Positions 7,722 to 16,721 of a DNA stretch of 64,000 bases are shown one piece after another. Origin of the DNA: Chitinophaga parva (GTDB taxonomy: Bacteria > Bacteroidota > Bacteroidia > Chitinophagales > Chitinophagaceae); contig NZ_QCYK01000004.1 in NCBI RefSeq assembly GCF_003071345.1, forward strand, positions 1-64,000, read 5' to 3'. A program made the position numbers and the translations under genes. The notes beneath the pieces are model-generated. The model was not told the DNA's origin. It saw only the letters and a list, made by a program, of their open reading frames with translations, and ran no database searches. Each line of letters begins with the position of its first letter. The first letter of the stretch is position 1.

Positions 7722-10700
7722 ATGGATGAGATCAAAGATATACGCCTCTTTGTGCTGCGCCATGGTTATCTGCTGATCATGGCCGCCTGGCTGTTTACGC
7801 TGGCCTTTTTGTTCAACAACTACTGGTCCTACTACTCCTCGCCCCAGGGCGTGAAACGTAGCCTGGAAGAGAGCATACAGGAACGGGAACAGGCCTTTTA
7901 CAGGATGACGCAGGACAAGCAGCTGGTGCAGCAACTGTTTGACCGTACTTACAACGCCCAGACCCTGGAGAACCTTACCCGTAAAGACTTTTACGTGTAT
8001 GCTTATGAAGGCAACGGCGTAGATAAATGGGAAACCTTCTGGAGCAATAACTCCGTGCAGCCGGCGGATATTACACCGCCCATGCTGGATGGTGTGCGCT
8101 TTGAAAAACTGAAGAATGGCTACTACGAGGTCATTTACAAAAGTGTGAGCCTTGCGCCCAAAAAACGCTTCCTTATCGGCCTCATTCCCGTAAAGCTGGA
8201 ATATGCCATCAGCAACAATTACCTCGTAGATCACTTTTATGATAAACCTGCGCTGGGCAAGGAATACACGATAGACAGCCAGGGCCCCGGCCTGGCGGTG
8301 GAAAATAGCGGGCATAAGATGCTGTTCTACCTGCGCTACACGGAGCGGCTCAGCAGCCACCCGGTAAATGTGATCAGCGTAGTGCTCAAAGTGCTGGGCT
8401 GCATCTGCGTACTGGTGTTCATCAACCTCTTTGCCGCCATGATCGTGATGCGCTGGAAAGCCTGGTGGGGCTTTGCTTTCCTGGCCGTGGCCGTGGTCTT
8501 CATGCGGGCCGTCAGTTACGTGTATGACTTCCCTTTTAACCTGCGTGCACTCCATCTTTTTACCCCCCTGATCTACGCCAGGGATGAAGTGTTCCGCTCC
8601 CTGGGCGACCTGCTGCTCAATGTGCTGCTCTGCTTCTGGCTCATCCTGTTTTTCCGGGAGCACCTTAAAACCCTGAAGCCGCCCCGCCTGGCGCGTAAGT
8701 GGCAATGTTATCTGCTGATCGCGCTTTCCTGCTTTTTGCTGTATGGGGTGGGGCAGTTCCTTACCTCGCTGATAGAAAGCCTGGTGATAGATTCCCGCAT
8801 TTCCTTTGATGTTACCAATTCGCTTTCGCTCAATGAATACAGCGTTGTAGGCTTTATTGTATTAGGGTTCATTGCATTTAGTTTCCTGTTCTTTTCACAG
8901 GTGATCAACTATTTCATGAACGAGCTCACCGCTTACCAGGTGCGCACCAAATACCTGTTCCTGTCCTGCATAGGCGTAGTGTGGCTGGCATTCAATCTCA
9001 ATGATCCGGAACTGGGCTTCTACATCGTGCTGGTATTCTGGCTGGTAGCTTATGTGTTCCTGCTCGATACCTTTGAATACCGTTTTGAGAGCAGCATTGC
9101 CTCCGTGCCTTTCCTGTTCTGGCTTTTCCTGCTTACCATCACTACCTCCGCGGTGCTGGTGTACTACAACAGCAACAAGGAGATCACCATCCGCGAGAGC
9201 ATTGCCAAAGACCTTTCCAAACAAAAAGATCCTTACCTGGAAATGCTCCTGGGCGACGTAGGGCAGAAACTGGAACAGGAAGAACTGATCACCACTTTCT
9301 TTGACAATGCTACCCGCGAAGGCAAGCGGGAGCTGCTCAATAACCTGCGGGAAAAATATTTTTCCGGCTACCTGAAGCGCTTCAACGTAAATTTTTATAC
9401 CTACGATGGCAATGGCGACCCGCTTTTTAACGGGGATACCATGACCCTGAGCGTCTTTAACCGGGATGTGCTGCTCAATGCCGATAACTCCCTGCAGGTA
9501 AGCGGCAACGACCTGTATTTTTACGAGCGCAGTTTCAATGACTACAGTTATATTGGTAAAAAAGAATTTGCCAACGGCTACCTGGTCTACGAACTAACAC
9601 CAGCCGTGGTGAATGTGGAACGCCTGTACCCCGAGTTGCTGCTGGAAGGGGAGAGCGATGCCGGGATGGAGAACACCAGCAACTACTCTTACGCGGTTTA
9701 TGACAAGGGCAACCTGGTGGCTAACTACAACGATTACCCGTTCCCGTTACACCTCAATACCGCTGACATCACCATTGGCCTCAGTAAACTGGAAACCAGG
9801 AAAGGCTATTCCCTTCTGTATTTCCGGGCCACCAAGGATAAGTCTGTAGTGCTGGTGAAAGAGCAGCGTAACTTTATCGAGTTCATCACCCTCTTTGCCT
9901 GGATGTTCTGCCTGTTCCTGCTTATCATCCTGGTGTACAAAGTGCTGGACCTGCTCATCCGCGCGCGCATGCGCATTGGCAATTTGAAGCAGCTGGTCAA
10001 TATCAACATCCGCCGCCAGGTGCACGGGACCATCATTGCAGTGGTAGTGCTGGCTTTCCTGGTATTGGGCGCCACCACGATCCTGTTCTTCATCAGCCGC
10101 TCCAAAAAGGAAAACCGGGAGCGCCTGGCAAAGAGCATCAACGACGTATCCCGCGATGTGGAAAAGGCATTCAACAACCAGCGCATGATGGATAATGTGG
10201 ATGATCTTTACAGCCCCATTTTCCAGGCCCAGCAAAGCCAGGCCATGAGCAATATTGCGGAAGAGCGCGGGCTGGATATCAATGTATATGATCACGACGG
10301 TAACCTGCAGTTCACCACGCAGCCGCTCATGACGGAGAAAGGGCTGCTGTCCCGCAAAATGAATCCCAAGGCCTATTTCCAGCTGTTCAGGGAAAATGAA
10401 GTGTTGTATATCCAGGATGAGCAGATCGGCAAGATGAGCTATCTTTCCGGTTATGTACCGCTGCGCAATAACGGCGAAGTATACGCCTACCTGAATGTGC
10501 CTTACTTTGCCACGGAAACGGAACTGAAGCAGCAGATCTCCGACTTCCTGGTGGCGCTGATCAACTTCAACGCGTTCATCTTCCTGCTGGCGGGTATCCT
10601 GGCCTTGCTGATCACCAACTCCATTACCCGCTCTTTCTCCCTGGTAACAGAAAAGCTGAAGCAATTCAACCTGGGGCAGCGTAATGATGAAATTGAGTGG

Positions 10701-11465
10701 ACCAAGGACGATGAAATAGGCCTGCTGGTGAAGGAATACAACAAGATGGTGCGCAAGCTGGAAGTAAGTGCCGCGCTGCTGGCCAAGAGTGAAAGGGAGG
10801 GCGCCTGGCGCGAAATGGCAAGGCAGGTGGCGCACGAGATCAAGAACCCGCTTACGCCCATGAAGCTGAGTATACAGTACCTGCAAAGGGCCATTGCCAG
10901 CGATGCGGCGAATGTAAAGGACCTCTCTGCCAACGTAGCGCGTACCCTGGTAGAGCAGATAGAGCATTTGTCTAACATTGCCAGCGATTTCTCCGCGTTT
11001 GCACACATCGGGGAGTCCAATAATGAGCGGCTGCTGCTGCAGGAAGTGCTCAAAAGCCTGGCCTCCCTGTACCAAAGCCTCCCGGAGGGGGATGTGATCT
11101 TCATGCAGCCGGACCGGGAGTACTACATCTTTGCGGATAAAACGCAGATGAACCGCGTGTTCACCAACCTGCTGCAAAACGCCATGCAGGCCATCCCGGA
11201 AGGCAGGAAAGGCGCCATTTACATCCAGGTGCAGCCCTCCGGCCAGCATAATGTTACGGTGAGCATCCGCGACAATGGCATGGGTATTCCCCCGGAAGTG
11301 CAGGCGAAGATCTTTGTGCCGAACTTCACCACGAAATCATCGGGTACGGGTTTGGGGCTGGCCATGTGTAAGAACATCGTGGAGCAGGCGAGGGGACATA
11401 TCTGGTTTGAGACCATGCCAGGGGTAGGAACGGTATTTTTTGTGGAGTTGCCGCTGGTAGAGTAG
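7722..11465 (+). CDS. Very large NtrY-like membrane sensor histidine kinase
   Basis: This 1247-residue inner-membrane kinase has several N-terminal membrane segments (first near residues 14-32, a cluster about 225-410 and 425-485). A long extracytoplasmic or linker region follows, then membrane helices near 718-740, 770-795 and 945-965, and a HAMP linker (about 965-1020). The HisKA domain has its phospho-accepting histidine at about H1038 in AHEIKNPLTPMK. The HATPase domain has N box NRVFTNLLQNAMQAI, G1 DNGMGIPP and G2 SGTGLGLAMC. The HEIKNPLTPMK box and the HAMP arrangement resemble NtrY. No response regulator gene is adjacent; the only close partner is mazG, 3 bases upstream. Twice the usual kinase length is notable. 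The ligand is unknown. Confidence 0.9.
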   Translation: MDEIKDIRLFVLRHGYLLIMAAWLFTLAFLFNNYWSYYSSPQGVKRSLEESIQEREQAFYRMTQDKQLVQQLFDRTYNAQTLENLTRKDFYVYAYEGNGVDKWETFWSNNSVQPADITPPMLDGVRFEKLKNGYYEVIYKSVSLAPKKRFLIGLIPVKLEYAISNNYLVDHFYDKPALGKEYTIDSQGPGLAVENSGHKMLFYLRYTERLSSHPVNVISVVLKVLGCICVLVFINLFAAMIVMRWKAWWGFAFLAVAVVFMRAVSYVYDFPFNLRALHLFTPLIYARDEVFRSLGDLLLNVLLCFWLILFFREHLKTLKPPRLARKWQCYLLIALSCFLLYGVGQFLTSLIESLVIDSRISFDVTNSLSLNEYSVVGFIVLGFIAFSFLFFSQVINYFMNELTAYQVRTKYLFLSCIGVVWLAFNLNDPELGFYIVLVFWLVAYVFLLDTFEYRFESSIASVPFLFWLFLLTITTSAVLVYYNSNKEITIRESIAKDLSKQKDPYLEMLLGDVGQKLEQEELITTFFDNATREGKRELLNNLREKYFSGYLKRFNVNFYTYDGNGDPLFNGDTMTLSVFNRDVLLNADNSLQVSGNDLYFYERSFNDYSYIGKKEFANGYLVYELTPAVVNVERLYPELLLEGESDAGMENTSNYSYAVYDKGNLVANYNDYPFPLHLNTADITIGLSKLETRKGYSLLYFRATKDKSVVLVKEQRNFIEFITLFAWMFCLFLLIILVYKVLDLLIRARMRIGNLKQLVNINIRRQVHGTIIAVVVLAFLVLGATTILFFISRSKKENRERLAKSINDVSRDVEKAFNNQRMMDNVDDLYSPIFQAQQSQAMSNIAEERGLDINVYDHDGNLQFTTQPLMTEKGLLSRKMNPKAYFQLFRENEVLYIQDEQIGKMSYLSGYVPLRNNGEVYAYLNVPYFATETELKQQISDFLVALINFNAFIFLLAGILALLITNSITRSFSLVTEKLKQFNLGQRNDEIEWTKDDEIGLLVKEYNKMVRKLEVSAALLAKSEREGAWREMARQVAHEIKNPLTPMKLSIQYLQRAIASDAANVKDLSANVARTLVEQIEHLSNIASDFSAFAHIGESNNERLLLQEVLKSLASLYQSLPEGDVIFMQPDREYYIFADKTQMNRVFTNLLQNAMQAIPEGRKGAIYIQVQPSGQHNVTVSIRDNGMGIPPEVQAKIFVPNFTTKSSGTGLGLAMCKNIVEQARGHIWFETMPGVGTVFFVELPLVE

Positions 11466-11466
11466 G

Positions 11467-11491
11467 GGGGCGTAGATCAGCACTGCGCCCC
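11467..11491. other. Hairpin after the kinase gene
   Basis: GGGGCG (11467-11472) pairs with CGCCCC (11486-11491) directly after the stop codon. There is no T tract, so termination is uncertain. Confidence 0.3.
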
Positions 11492-11629
11492 AGGGCAGGT
11501 CTTTTGCGATACAATACCTGGTCCGGGTAATTATATTTACAGGAAAGCCGCTAAAGTATATGTCTTCAAACGGGGCAGATCCTTGTTTTTTTAATGAAAC
11601 AGGCGGAAATTAAACAGTTTAGGGCCCGC

Positions 11630-12124
11630 CTAAAACGTCTTCTGCAAAAACACCAGATCCAGCCACCTCCCAAATTTATACCCCACTTCCGGCATTCTCC
11701 CCACTTCCACAAACCCGTACTTCTTATGAAACGCAATACTACTTTCATTGGCCGCATCGATCCCCGCTACCATGGTATGCATGCCCTGCTCCTGCGCCAG
11801 CCGCAGTAACTCCTCCAGCAGCAGCTTTCCAATGCCCATACCGCGGTGCTCCGTGTCCATGTAAATAGAATGTTCCACGCAGTACTGGTATCCTATCTTC
11901 GGCCGGAAACGCCCATAGCTGCCAAAGCCCACTGCCTTGCCATTTACATCCGCTACCACAACCGGCATACCGGTAGCCAGCTTATCCTGCCACCAGGCCT
12001 CGTGGGCTTCCGGCGTGCGGGGATCATAGTCGTAAATAGCAGTGCTGTTGAGAATAGCCTCGTTCACGATGTCGAGGATGGCCGGCAGGTCGGCGGGAGT
12101 GGCGGGACGGATAAGGGTGGGCAT
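11630..12124 (-). CDS. GNAT N-acetyltransferase, phosphinothricin acetyltransferase-like
   Basis: This 164-residue cytoplasmic enzyme starts at the ATG at 12124 (MPTLIRPAT); the frame extends further upstream, but that part carries no domain sequence. The order of blocks fits the Pat/Bar/YncA branch of GNAT. It has an N-terminal RPATPADLPAILDIVNEAI, the SIYMDTEHRGMGIGKLLLEEL acetyl-CoA pyrophosphate loop (R/Q-x-x-G-x-G/A form, RGMGIG), and a C-terminal AANESSIAFHKKYGFVEVG block. Such enzymes acetylate small amines such as phosphinothricin, methionine sulfoximine or related compounds; the true substrate is not visible. A terminator separates it from the plsX operon upstream on the same strand. 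Confidence 0.88.
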   Translation of the reverse strand: MPTLIRPATPADLPAILDIVNEAILNSTAIYDYDPRTPEAHEAWWQDKLATGMPVVVADVNGKAVGFGSYGRFRPKIGYQYCVEHSIYMDTEHRGMGIGKLLLEELLRLAQEQGMHTMVAGIDAANESSIAFHKKYGFVEVGRMPEVGYKFGRWLDLVFLQKTF

Positions 12125-12172
12125 AAAACAGGTAGTTGTGAAATGTAGTGAATACAAGTGCACTGAAAACGA

Positions 12173-12207
12173 AAAACGTTCACCCCGCGATGCAGGATGA
12201 ACGTTTT
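12173..12207 (-). terminator. Terminator after plsX
   Basis: AAAACGTTCA (12173-12182) and TGAACGTTTT (12198-12207) form a perfect 10-base stem with a 15-base loop. It lies directly downstream of plsX on the minus strand and before the acetyltransferase gene. Confidence 0.65.
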
Positions 12208-12230
12208 GGCGCAGGCATTACACCTGATAG

Positions 12231-13175
12231 TTATTTGGCAATAAAGCTTTCTTTGATCTTATCGAGCAATTTGGACTCTAGCATTTTCTGCGCCACCACG
12301 ATCATGTTCATGAACGCGCGTTGGCCGGAAATGCCGTGGCCAATGATCACTGGTTCGGAAACGCCTAGTACAGGGGTACCGCCATAGTATTCAAAATCGA
12401 AACGGTCGATGTAATCATCCTTGATACCGCGTTTTACCGCCACTTCGTGGAATGATTCGGCCATTTTCAAAACTACGTTGCCGGTAAATCCTTCGCATAC
12501 GATCACATCAGCCTTGTCGGTGAATACATCCCTTCCTTCCACATTGCCGGCAAAATTAATGCGTGGCTCGTCTTTCAGCAGGGGATAAGTGGCTTGCGCC
12601 AGCAGGTTACCCTTGCCTTCTTCTTCACCAATGTTGAGTAACCCTACTTTCGGGTTTTCCGTACCCAGGATATGCTTGGCGTACAAAGAACCCAGGATAC
12701 CAAACTGCACGAGGTTTTCCGGCTTACAGTCTGCATTCAGACCTACATCCAGGAGCAACCCGTAACCGCCGGCTTCGCGGGGTACCATGGTGGCAATCGT
12801 AGGGCGTTGAACCCCCTCGATGGACTTGATGGAATAAAAAGTACCGACCATCATCGCACCGGTGTTCCCGGCACTGATAAATGCGTCGATCTTCTTATGC
12901 TGCAACAGGTAAAAGCCGATCGCAATCGAAGACTGCTGCTTTTCCTTTAATGCTTTGGTAGGATGTTCATTCATCCCAATTACTTGAGACGAATGAACGA
13001 CAGTGTATCTTGATGTGTCCAGCTGAGCTTCTTCCAGTAAAGGTTTCAGGGCTGTTTCGTCGCCGATCAGCACCAAATGGGCATCAGATGTAACAGTATC
13101 GAAAAATAATTTTACTCCCTTAACGGCTTCCCCGGGTGCATAATCGCCACCCATCATATCAAGTCCGATTCTCAT
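12231..13175 (-). CDS. plsX: Phosphate acyltransferase PlsX
   Basis: This 314-residue enzyme makes acyl-phosphate from acyl-ACP, the first step of phospholipid synthesis by the PlsX/PlsY route; PlsY then uses the product at the membrane. It begins with the family signature MRIGLDMMGGDYAPGEAVKG and holds the conserved blocks FISAGNTGAMM, GLNADCKPENL, and VCEGFTGNVVLKM. Length is normal. It is the last gene of yceD-rpmF-plsX, with rpmF 45 bases upstream. The fabH gene that often follows plsX is absent; a terminator and an acetyltransferase gene take its place. Confidence 0.96.
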   Translation of the reverse strand: MRIGLDMMGGDYAPGEAVKGVKLFFDTVTSDAHLVLIGDETALKPLLEEAQLDTSRYTVVHSSQVIGMNEHPTKALKEKQQSSIAIGFYLLQHKKIDAFISAGNTGAMMVGTFYSIKSIEGVQRPTIATMVPREAGGYGLLLDVGLNADCKPENLVQFGILGSLYAKHILGTENPKVGLLNIGEEEGKGNLLAQATYPLLKDEPRINFAGNVEGRDVFTDKADVIVCEGFTGNVVLKMAESFHEVAVKRGIKDDYIDRFDFEYYGGTPVLGVSEPVIIGHGISGQRAFMNMIVVAQKMLESKLLDKIKESFIAK

Positions 13176-13220
13176 GTAACTTGTGAGTTTTTTTGCTGGG
13201 TCCGGGTAAAATTAGTCAAA

Positions 13221-13415
13221 TTATTTCTCGGCGCTCTGTTTTTCCAGGACTACTTTTCCTTTGTAGTACAACTTGTTCTCTACCCAGTGAGCACGGTGTC
13301 TAACGTGCATTTCGCCGGTTGCGCTGTCAGTGCTCAGTGTGTCAGCAAAAGCCTTATAGTGCGTTCTTCTCTTGGCTGAACGTTGCTGAGAGTGTCTGCG
13401 TTTCGGATTTGGCAT
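13221..13415 (-). CDS. rpmF: 50S ribosomal protein L32
   Basis: This 64-residue basic protein of the large ribosomal subunit starts with MPNPKRRHSQQRSAKRRTH, the L32 signature. The zinc-binding cysteine pairs seen in some L32 proteins are absent (no cysteine at all), so this is the zinc-independent form. The C-terminal tail HRAHWVENKLYYKGKVV is typical. It lies between yceD and plsX, with 28 and 45 bases of spacing, and the three are expected to be co-transcribed. Confidence 0.96.
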   Translation of the reverse strand: MPNPKRRHSQQRSAKRRTHYKAFADTLSTDSATGEMHVRHRAHWVENKLYYKGKVVLEKQSAEK

Positions 13416-13443
13416 TGTATTTAAGTTTTAAAATTGTGCGTAA

Positions 13444-13980
13444 TTAATTGTTCTTGAATTTATCCAATCCTTTCCAGATCGGGTTACTTTTCTCTTCTTC
13501 CTGCTGGCTCATTTTAGCGAGCATTGCTAACACCTCCGGATCACAGCCTGGCCTTCCGTCCGGTAAGTCCGGGTGAATATGCTGCATCGGGATACTCAGA
13601 TTGATGAACTCATAAATCCAGTCCGCCACATTTACATGCGATTCGGTCCTGGCAATGTACGCTACATCCGGATCTTCGTCGTTGCTCATTTCTTCGGGAT
13701 TGTCCACCAGCTTCACGACCAGGTGGAAATCATCCCACAGCCGCAACTCAAACGGAGCCCCGCAACGGTCACAGTCTACCATCGCCTTGCCACCTATCTC
13801 AAACTTCAGCATGAAAAAACTTGCCTTCTTGTCGAATTGAAGTTTTACTGTAGCCTGGCAATCCCGAAAGTCCTGTTCACCGTAATTTTCAAAGAAACTA
13901 TCCGTAATTTGGTACTCAAATGAGTGCACTCCAGGTGTTAAGCCCACAAAGGGGATGTCAAATTCGCGGAGTGGTTTCAT
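13444..13980 (-). CDS. yceD: YceD / DUF177 family protein
   Basis: This 178-residue protein belongs to the DUF177 family that accompanies rpmF in many bacteria and is linked to ribosomal RNA or large-subunit assembly, though its exact role is unsettled. The ATG at 13980 (MKPLREFDIPFVGL) is chosen over a frame start at 14010 because a strong promoter overlaps the latter. The family cysteine pair is seen in VDCDRCGAPFEL (about residues 77-87), followed by the acidic stretch NDEDPDVAYI. It is the first gene of yceD-rpmF-plsX. Confidence 0.88.
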   Translation of the reverse strand: MKPLREFDIPFVGLTPGVHSFEYQITDSFFENYGEQDFRDCQATVKLQFDKKASFFMLKFEIGGKAMVDCDRCGAPFELRLWDDFHLVVKLVDNPEEMSNDEDPDVAYIARTESHVNVADWIYEFINLSIPMQHIHPDLPDGRPGCDPEVLAMLAKMSQQEEEKSNPIWKGLDKFKNN

Positions 13981-14007
13981 AATTAAGTCCTCACTTTTAG
14001 AGGGATG

Positions 14008-14037
14008 CAAAGGTAGTTAAATATTTTCAAAAGCAAA
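14008..14037 (-). promoter_or_regulatory. Promoter of yceD-rpmF-plsX
   Basis: On the minus strand TTTG (14037-14034) and TACCTTTG (14015-14008) are separated by 18 bases, a full Bacteroidota consensus. The -7 box ends 27 bases before the yceD ATG, which supports that start. Confidence 0.7.
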
Positions 14038-14235
14038 AATTTCCTGGTTTTGAAGAGCACCTCCCCCAGATTTATATATCTTTTTTCTAAAAATATATGA
14101 TATTTGACAGACTTTAACTGCTAGGTAAACAATCGCTTAGCTTGCCCCTGCCCAACTATCCATTTTCCTGAAAATGCCAGACCGGTCAGTGAGCATTCCA
14201 AGCAGCACCCAAAAACCAGGCAATTATCAATCCGG

Positions 14236-14251
14236 GAGCACAGCCGTGCTC
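14236..14251 (+). other. Leader hairpin before the hybrid kinase
   Basis: GAGCAC and GTGCTC pair around AGCC and are followed by TTATTTT, 20 bases before the kinase ATG. It could be a weak attenuator or chance. The rest of the 14016-14270 spacer is A+T-rich and shows nothing else. Confidence 0.3.
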
Positions 14252-14270
14252 TTATTTTCACCCTGACACA

Positions 14271-16706
14271 ATGAAATTAATCAGAAAAAATGGAAGGAAA
14301 AAACCTATGCCCGGCGAAACCGCCGACATGGAAGTGCCTGCCATTTTTTCCCTTCCCATAGCCACCTACCTCCATAATACCAACGCAGGTATCATGGTCA
14401 CTGATGAGACCCACCGCCTTATCTGGCTCAATGACGTGATCCTGGAACGTACCGCCGTAGGCTCCGCCGCCGCCCTGCTGCACCTTCCCTTTGACGCCGT
14501 GGTCATGCACTACTGCCTCCAGGTATCACAACCAGTGGCCTTTGCCCACCGCATGCAGGAGCTCATTAACCAGAAGAAGCCCCACATCGGGTGGGAGATC
14601 GCCTTCCGCGAGGGGCAATACCGTGAACTGAGCTACATTCCCATCTTCGAGGAAGGGGTGTTCCGGGGCAGCATATGGGAAGTGATAGATGTAACCAAGC
14701 ACCACCTGCTGCAGGAAGAGATCCTCCACAACGAGCGGAAGTTCCAGGTAGTACTGGACAATCTCAACGCCGCCCTCTGCGAAACAGACCTGGAAGGCAA
14801 TATCACCCGGGTGTTTGAAGGCTTTTGCCGTATGAGCCGGATGACGGAGGACCAATTGATCGGCAGGAACCTGATCGACCTGTTTGTACCGGAAGAAAAG
14901 CAGGGCTACGCCCGCATGCTGCGCCAGCGCCGCCAGGAAAATAACATGCCCCTGCTCTACGAAATGGAGATCGTGATACCCGGTGGGGAACGCCGCTGGG
15001 TACTGGCCAGCGCTGCCAATATCCATGACCGGGACCAGGTAACCACCGGGAGCATGAGCATTTACATGGACATTACGCCCCAGAAACGCCTCCAGCGGGC
15101 ACTGGAGCAGGCCCGGGAAAGTGCGGAACAGGCCCGGCGTAACCAAAAGGAGTTCCTGACCAATATCAGCCACGAGATCCGCAATCCCCTCACAGCCATC
15201 ATCGGCATTTCCTATCTCCTGGAAAACACGGAGCTGACCGCCGAACAACAGGAATATGTGGGGATCCTTAAATTATCGTCCGATTTTCTCCTGGAACTGG
15301 TAGGCAACCTGCTGGACCTGTCTAAAATAGAAGCCGGCAAGCTGGAAGTTCAGCAGCGGGAATTTAACCCCGTGGCGCTGATCAAATCCCTCCAGGACAC
15401 CTTCCGGCTCAAGATGGGCAAGCGCCCCATCAGCCTCACCGTAGACATAGACCCTGCCCTGAGCACCTGGCTGCTGGGGGACGATCTCTTGTTAAAACAG
15501 ATCTTACTGAACCTGCTCTCCAACGCGGAAAAATTCACAACGGAAGGAGAGATCGCCATCAAGGTAAAGGCCCTGGAAGTAACGGACGGCAAGCGCTGGG
15601 TCAGCTTCCAGGTATGCGATACCGGCATTGGCATAGACCAGGAACAGCGGGCTGCCGTGTTTGAAGAATACCGGCAGGCACCCCGCCCCGGCCACGAACG
15701 CTATAACGGCACCGGCCTGGGCCTGGCAATTGTAAAACAACTGGTGGAACTGCAGGGCGGCCGTATTTTTGTGGAAGAAATACCGTTTTACCAGACCTGC
15801 TTCAGTTTTTCCCTGCCCTTTACGGATACTGGCCGCTCCATAGACCAGCGCCGCCGTACGGCAGCCCATCCCAGCCGGCCCATGCCCAACGTGCGCTTTG
15901 AAGAAGCTTACGTGCTGGTGGTGGAAGACAATATCATGAACCGCAAGTACATCTCCGGGCTGCTGCACCGGGCCGGCCTGCATTTCCAGCTCGCGGCCAA
16001 CGGGCAGGATGCCCTGCACCTGTTGCAGCACCGGCAGTTTGACCTTATATTAATGGACCTGCGCATGCCGGGCCTGGATGGCTTTGAACTGGCCACCATG
16101 GTACGGGCAGACGAGTCCCAACCCAACGCAGCCACACCTATTGTAGCCGTAACCGCCAGCGCTATGGAAGACATGGCAGACCAGGCGCGCATGGCAGGCA
16201 TCAATGATGTGTTATCAAAACCATATACCCCGGAACAACTGATCCGGGTACTGCAGAAATTCCTTAACGAAGACGAAACAGCCCTTATGGAAACGCCTAA
16301 CATCAACGGTTATCAGTTCCAACCCACTTTGGACACCAAGTTCCTCAACGCCCTGTATGAAAATAACCTGGGCTATGCCTCAGATCTTTTCGAGGTATTT
16401 GTGCGTACCATCCAGGATGAAATGGGGAAGATCAGATTGTTGCTGGAAAGTAAGGATTGGGAAGCCATGGGGTTCCAGGTGCATAAGCTGAAGCCCAATT
16501 TCTCCATGGTGGGGCTTACCGGCATTGCCGCCAAAATGCAGACCCTGGAAAATTACCTGAAAAGCAGCCAGCTGGAGCAGCATCTGCCCGAGATCCCCGG
16601 CCTGTTCTCCGAAGTGGAAGCCGCCCTGCACACCAACATGCCTGTTGTAGAGGAAGAATTAAAAAACATGCGCGCCTTTGAAGAAGCCACCAGCAAAGGA
16701 AGTTAA
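14271..16706 (+). CDS. Hybrid sensor histidine kinase with PAS, receiver and Hpt domains
   Basis: This 811-residue phosphorelay protein has no obvious membrane segment and is probably cytoplasmic. Two PAS-type domains (about residues 25-140 and 150-275; the second with FQVVLDNLNAALCETDLEGNI) precede HisKA, with phospho-site H301 in SHEIRNPLTAIIG. A HATPase domain follows (N box LLKQILLNLLSNAEKFT, G1 DTGIGID, G2 NGTGLGLAIV). The receiver domain (about 545-665) has acceptor D596 in LILMDLRMPGLDG. The C-terminal Hpt domain has H738 in VHKLKPNFSMVGL. All relay steps down to Hpt are in one chain, so a separate DNA-binding or output regulator must be encoded elsewhere. It is flanked by unrelated genes. 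Confidence 0.94.
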   Translation: MKLIRKNGRKKPMPGETADMEVPAIFSLPIATYLHNTNAGIMVTDETHRLIWLNDVILERTAVGSAAALLHLPFDAVVMHYCLQVSQPVAFAHRMQELINQKKPHIGWEIAFREGQYRELSYIPIFEEGVFRGSIWEVIDVTKHHLLQEEILHNERKFQVVLDNLNAALCETDLEGNITRVFEGFCRMSRMTEDQLIGRNLIDLFVPEEKQGYARMLRQRRQENNMPLLYEMEIVIPGGERRWVLASAANIHDRDQVTTGSMSIYMDITPQKRLQRALEQARESAEQARRNQKEFLTNISHEIRNPLTAIIGISYLLENTELTAEQQEYVGILKLSSDFLLELVGNLLDLSKIEAGKLEVQQREFNPVALIKSLQDTFRLKMGKRPISLTVDIDPALSTWLLGDDLLLKQILLNLLSNAEKFTTEGEIAIKVKALEVTDGKRWVSFQVCDTGIGIDQEQRAAVFEEYRQAPRPGHERYNGTGLGLAIVKQLVELQGGRIFVEEIPFYQTCFSFSLPFTDTGRSIDQRRRTAAHPSRPMPNVRFEEAYVLVVEDNIMNRKYISGLLHRAGLHFQLAANGQDALHLLQHRQFDLILMDLRMPGLDGFELATMVRADESQPNAATPIVAVTASAMEDMADQARMAGINDVLSKPYTPEQLIRVLQKFLNEDETALMETPNINGYQFQPTLDTKFLNALYENNLGYASDLFEVFVRTIQDEMGKIRLLLESKDWEAMGFQVHKLKPNFSMVGLTGIAAKMQTLENYLKSSQLEQHLPEIPGLFSEVEAALHTNMPVVEEELKNMRAFEEATSKGS

Positions 16707-16721
16707 GTGGAATAACCGCCG

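Noticed and set aside
7032..8705. 557-codon frame opposite mazG and the sensor kinase
   Set aside because: It spans two real genes on the other strand and carries no recognisable domain.
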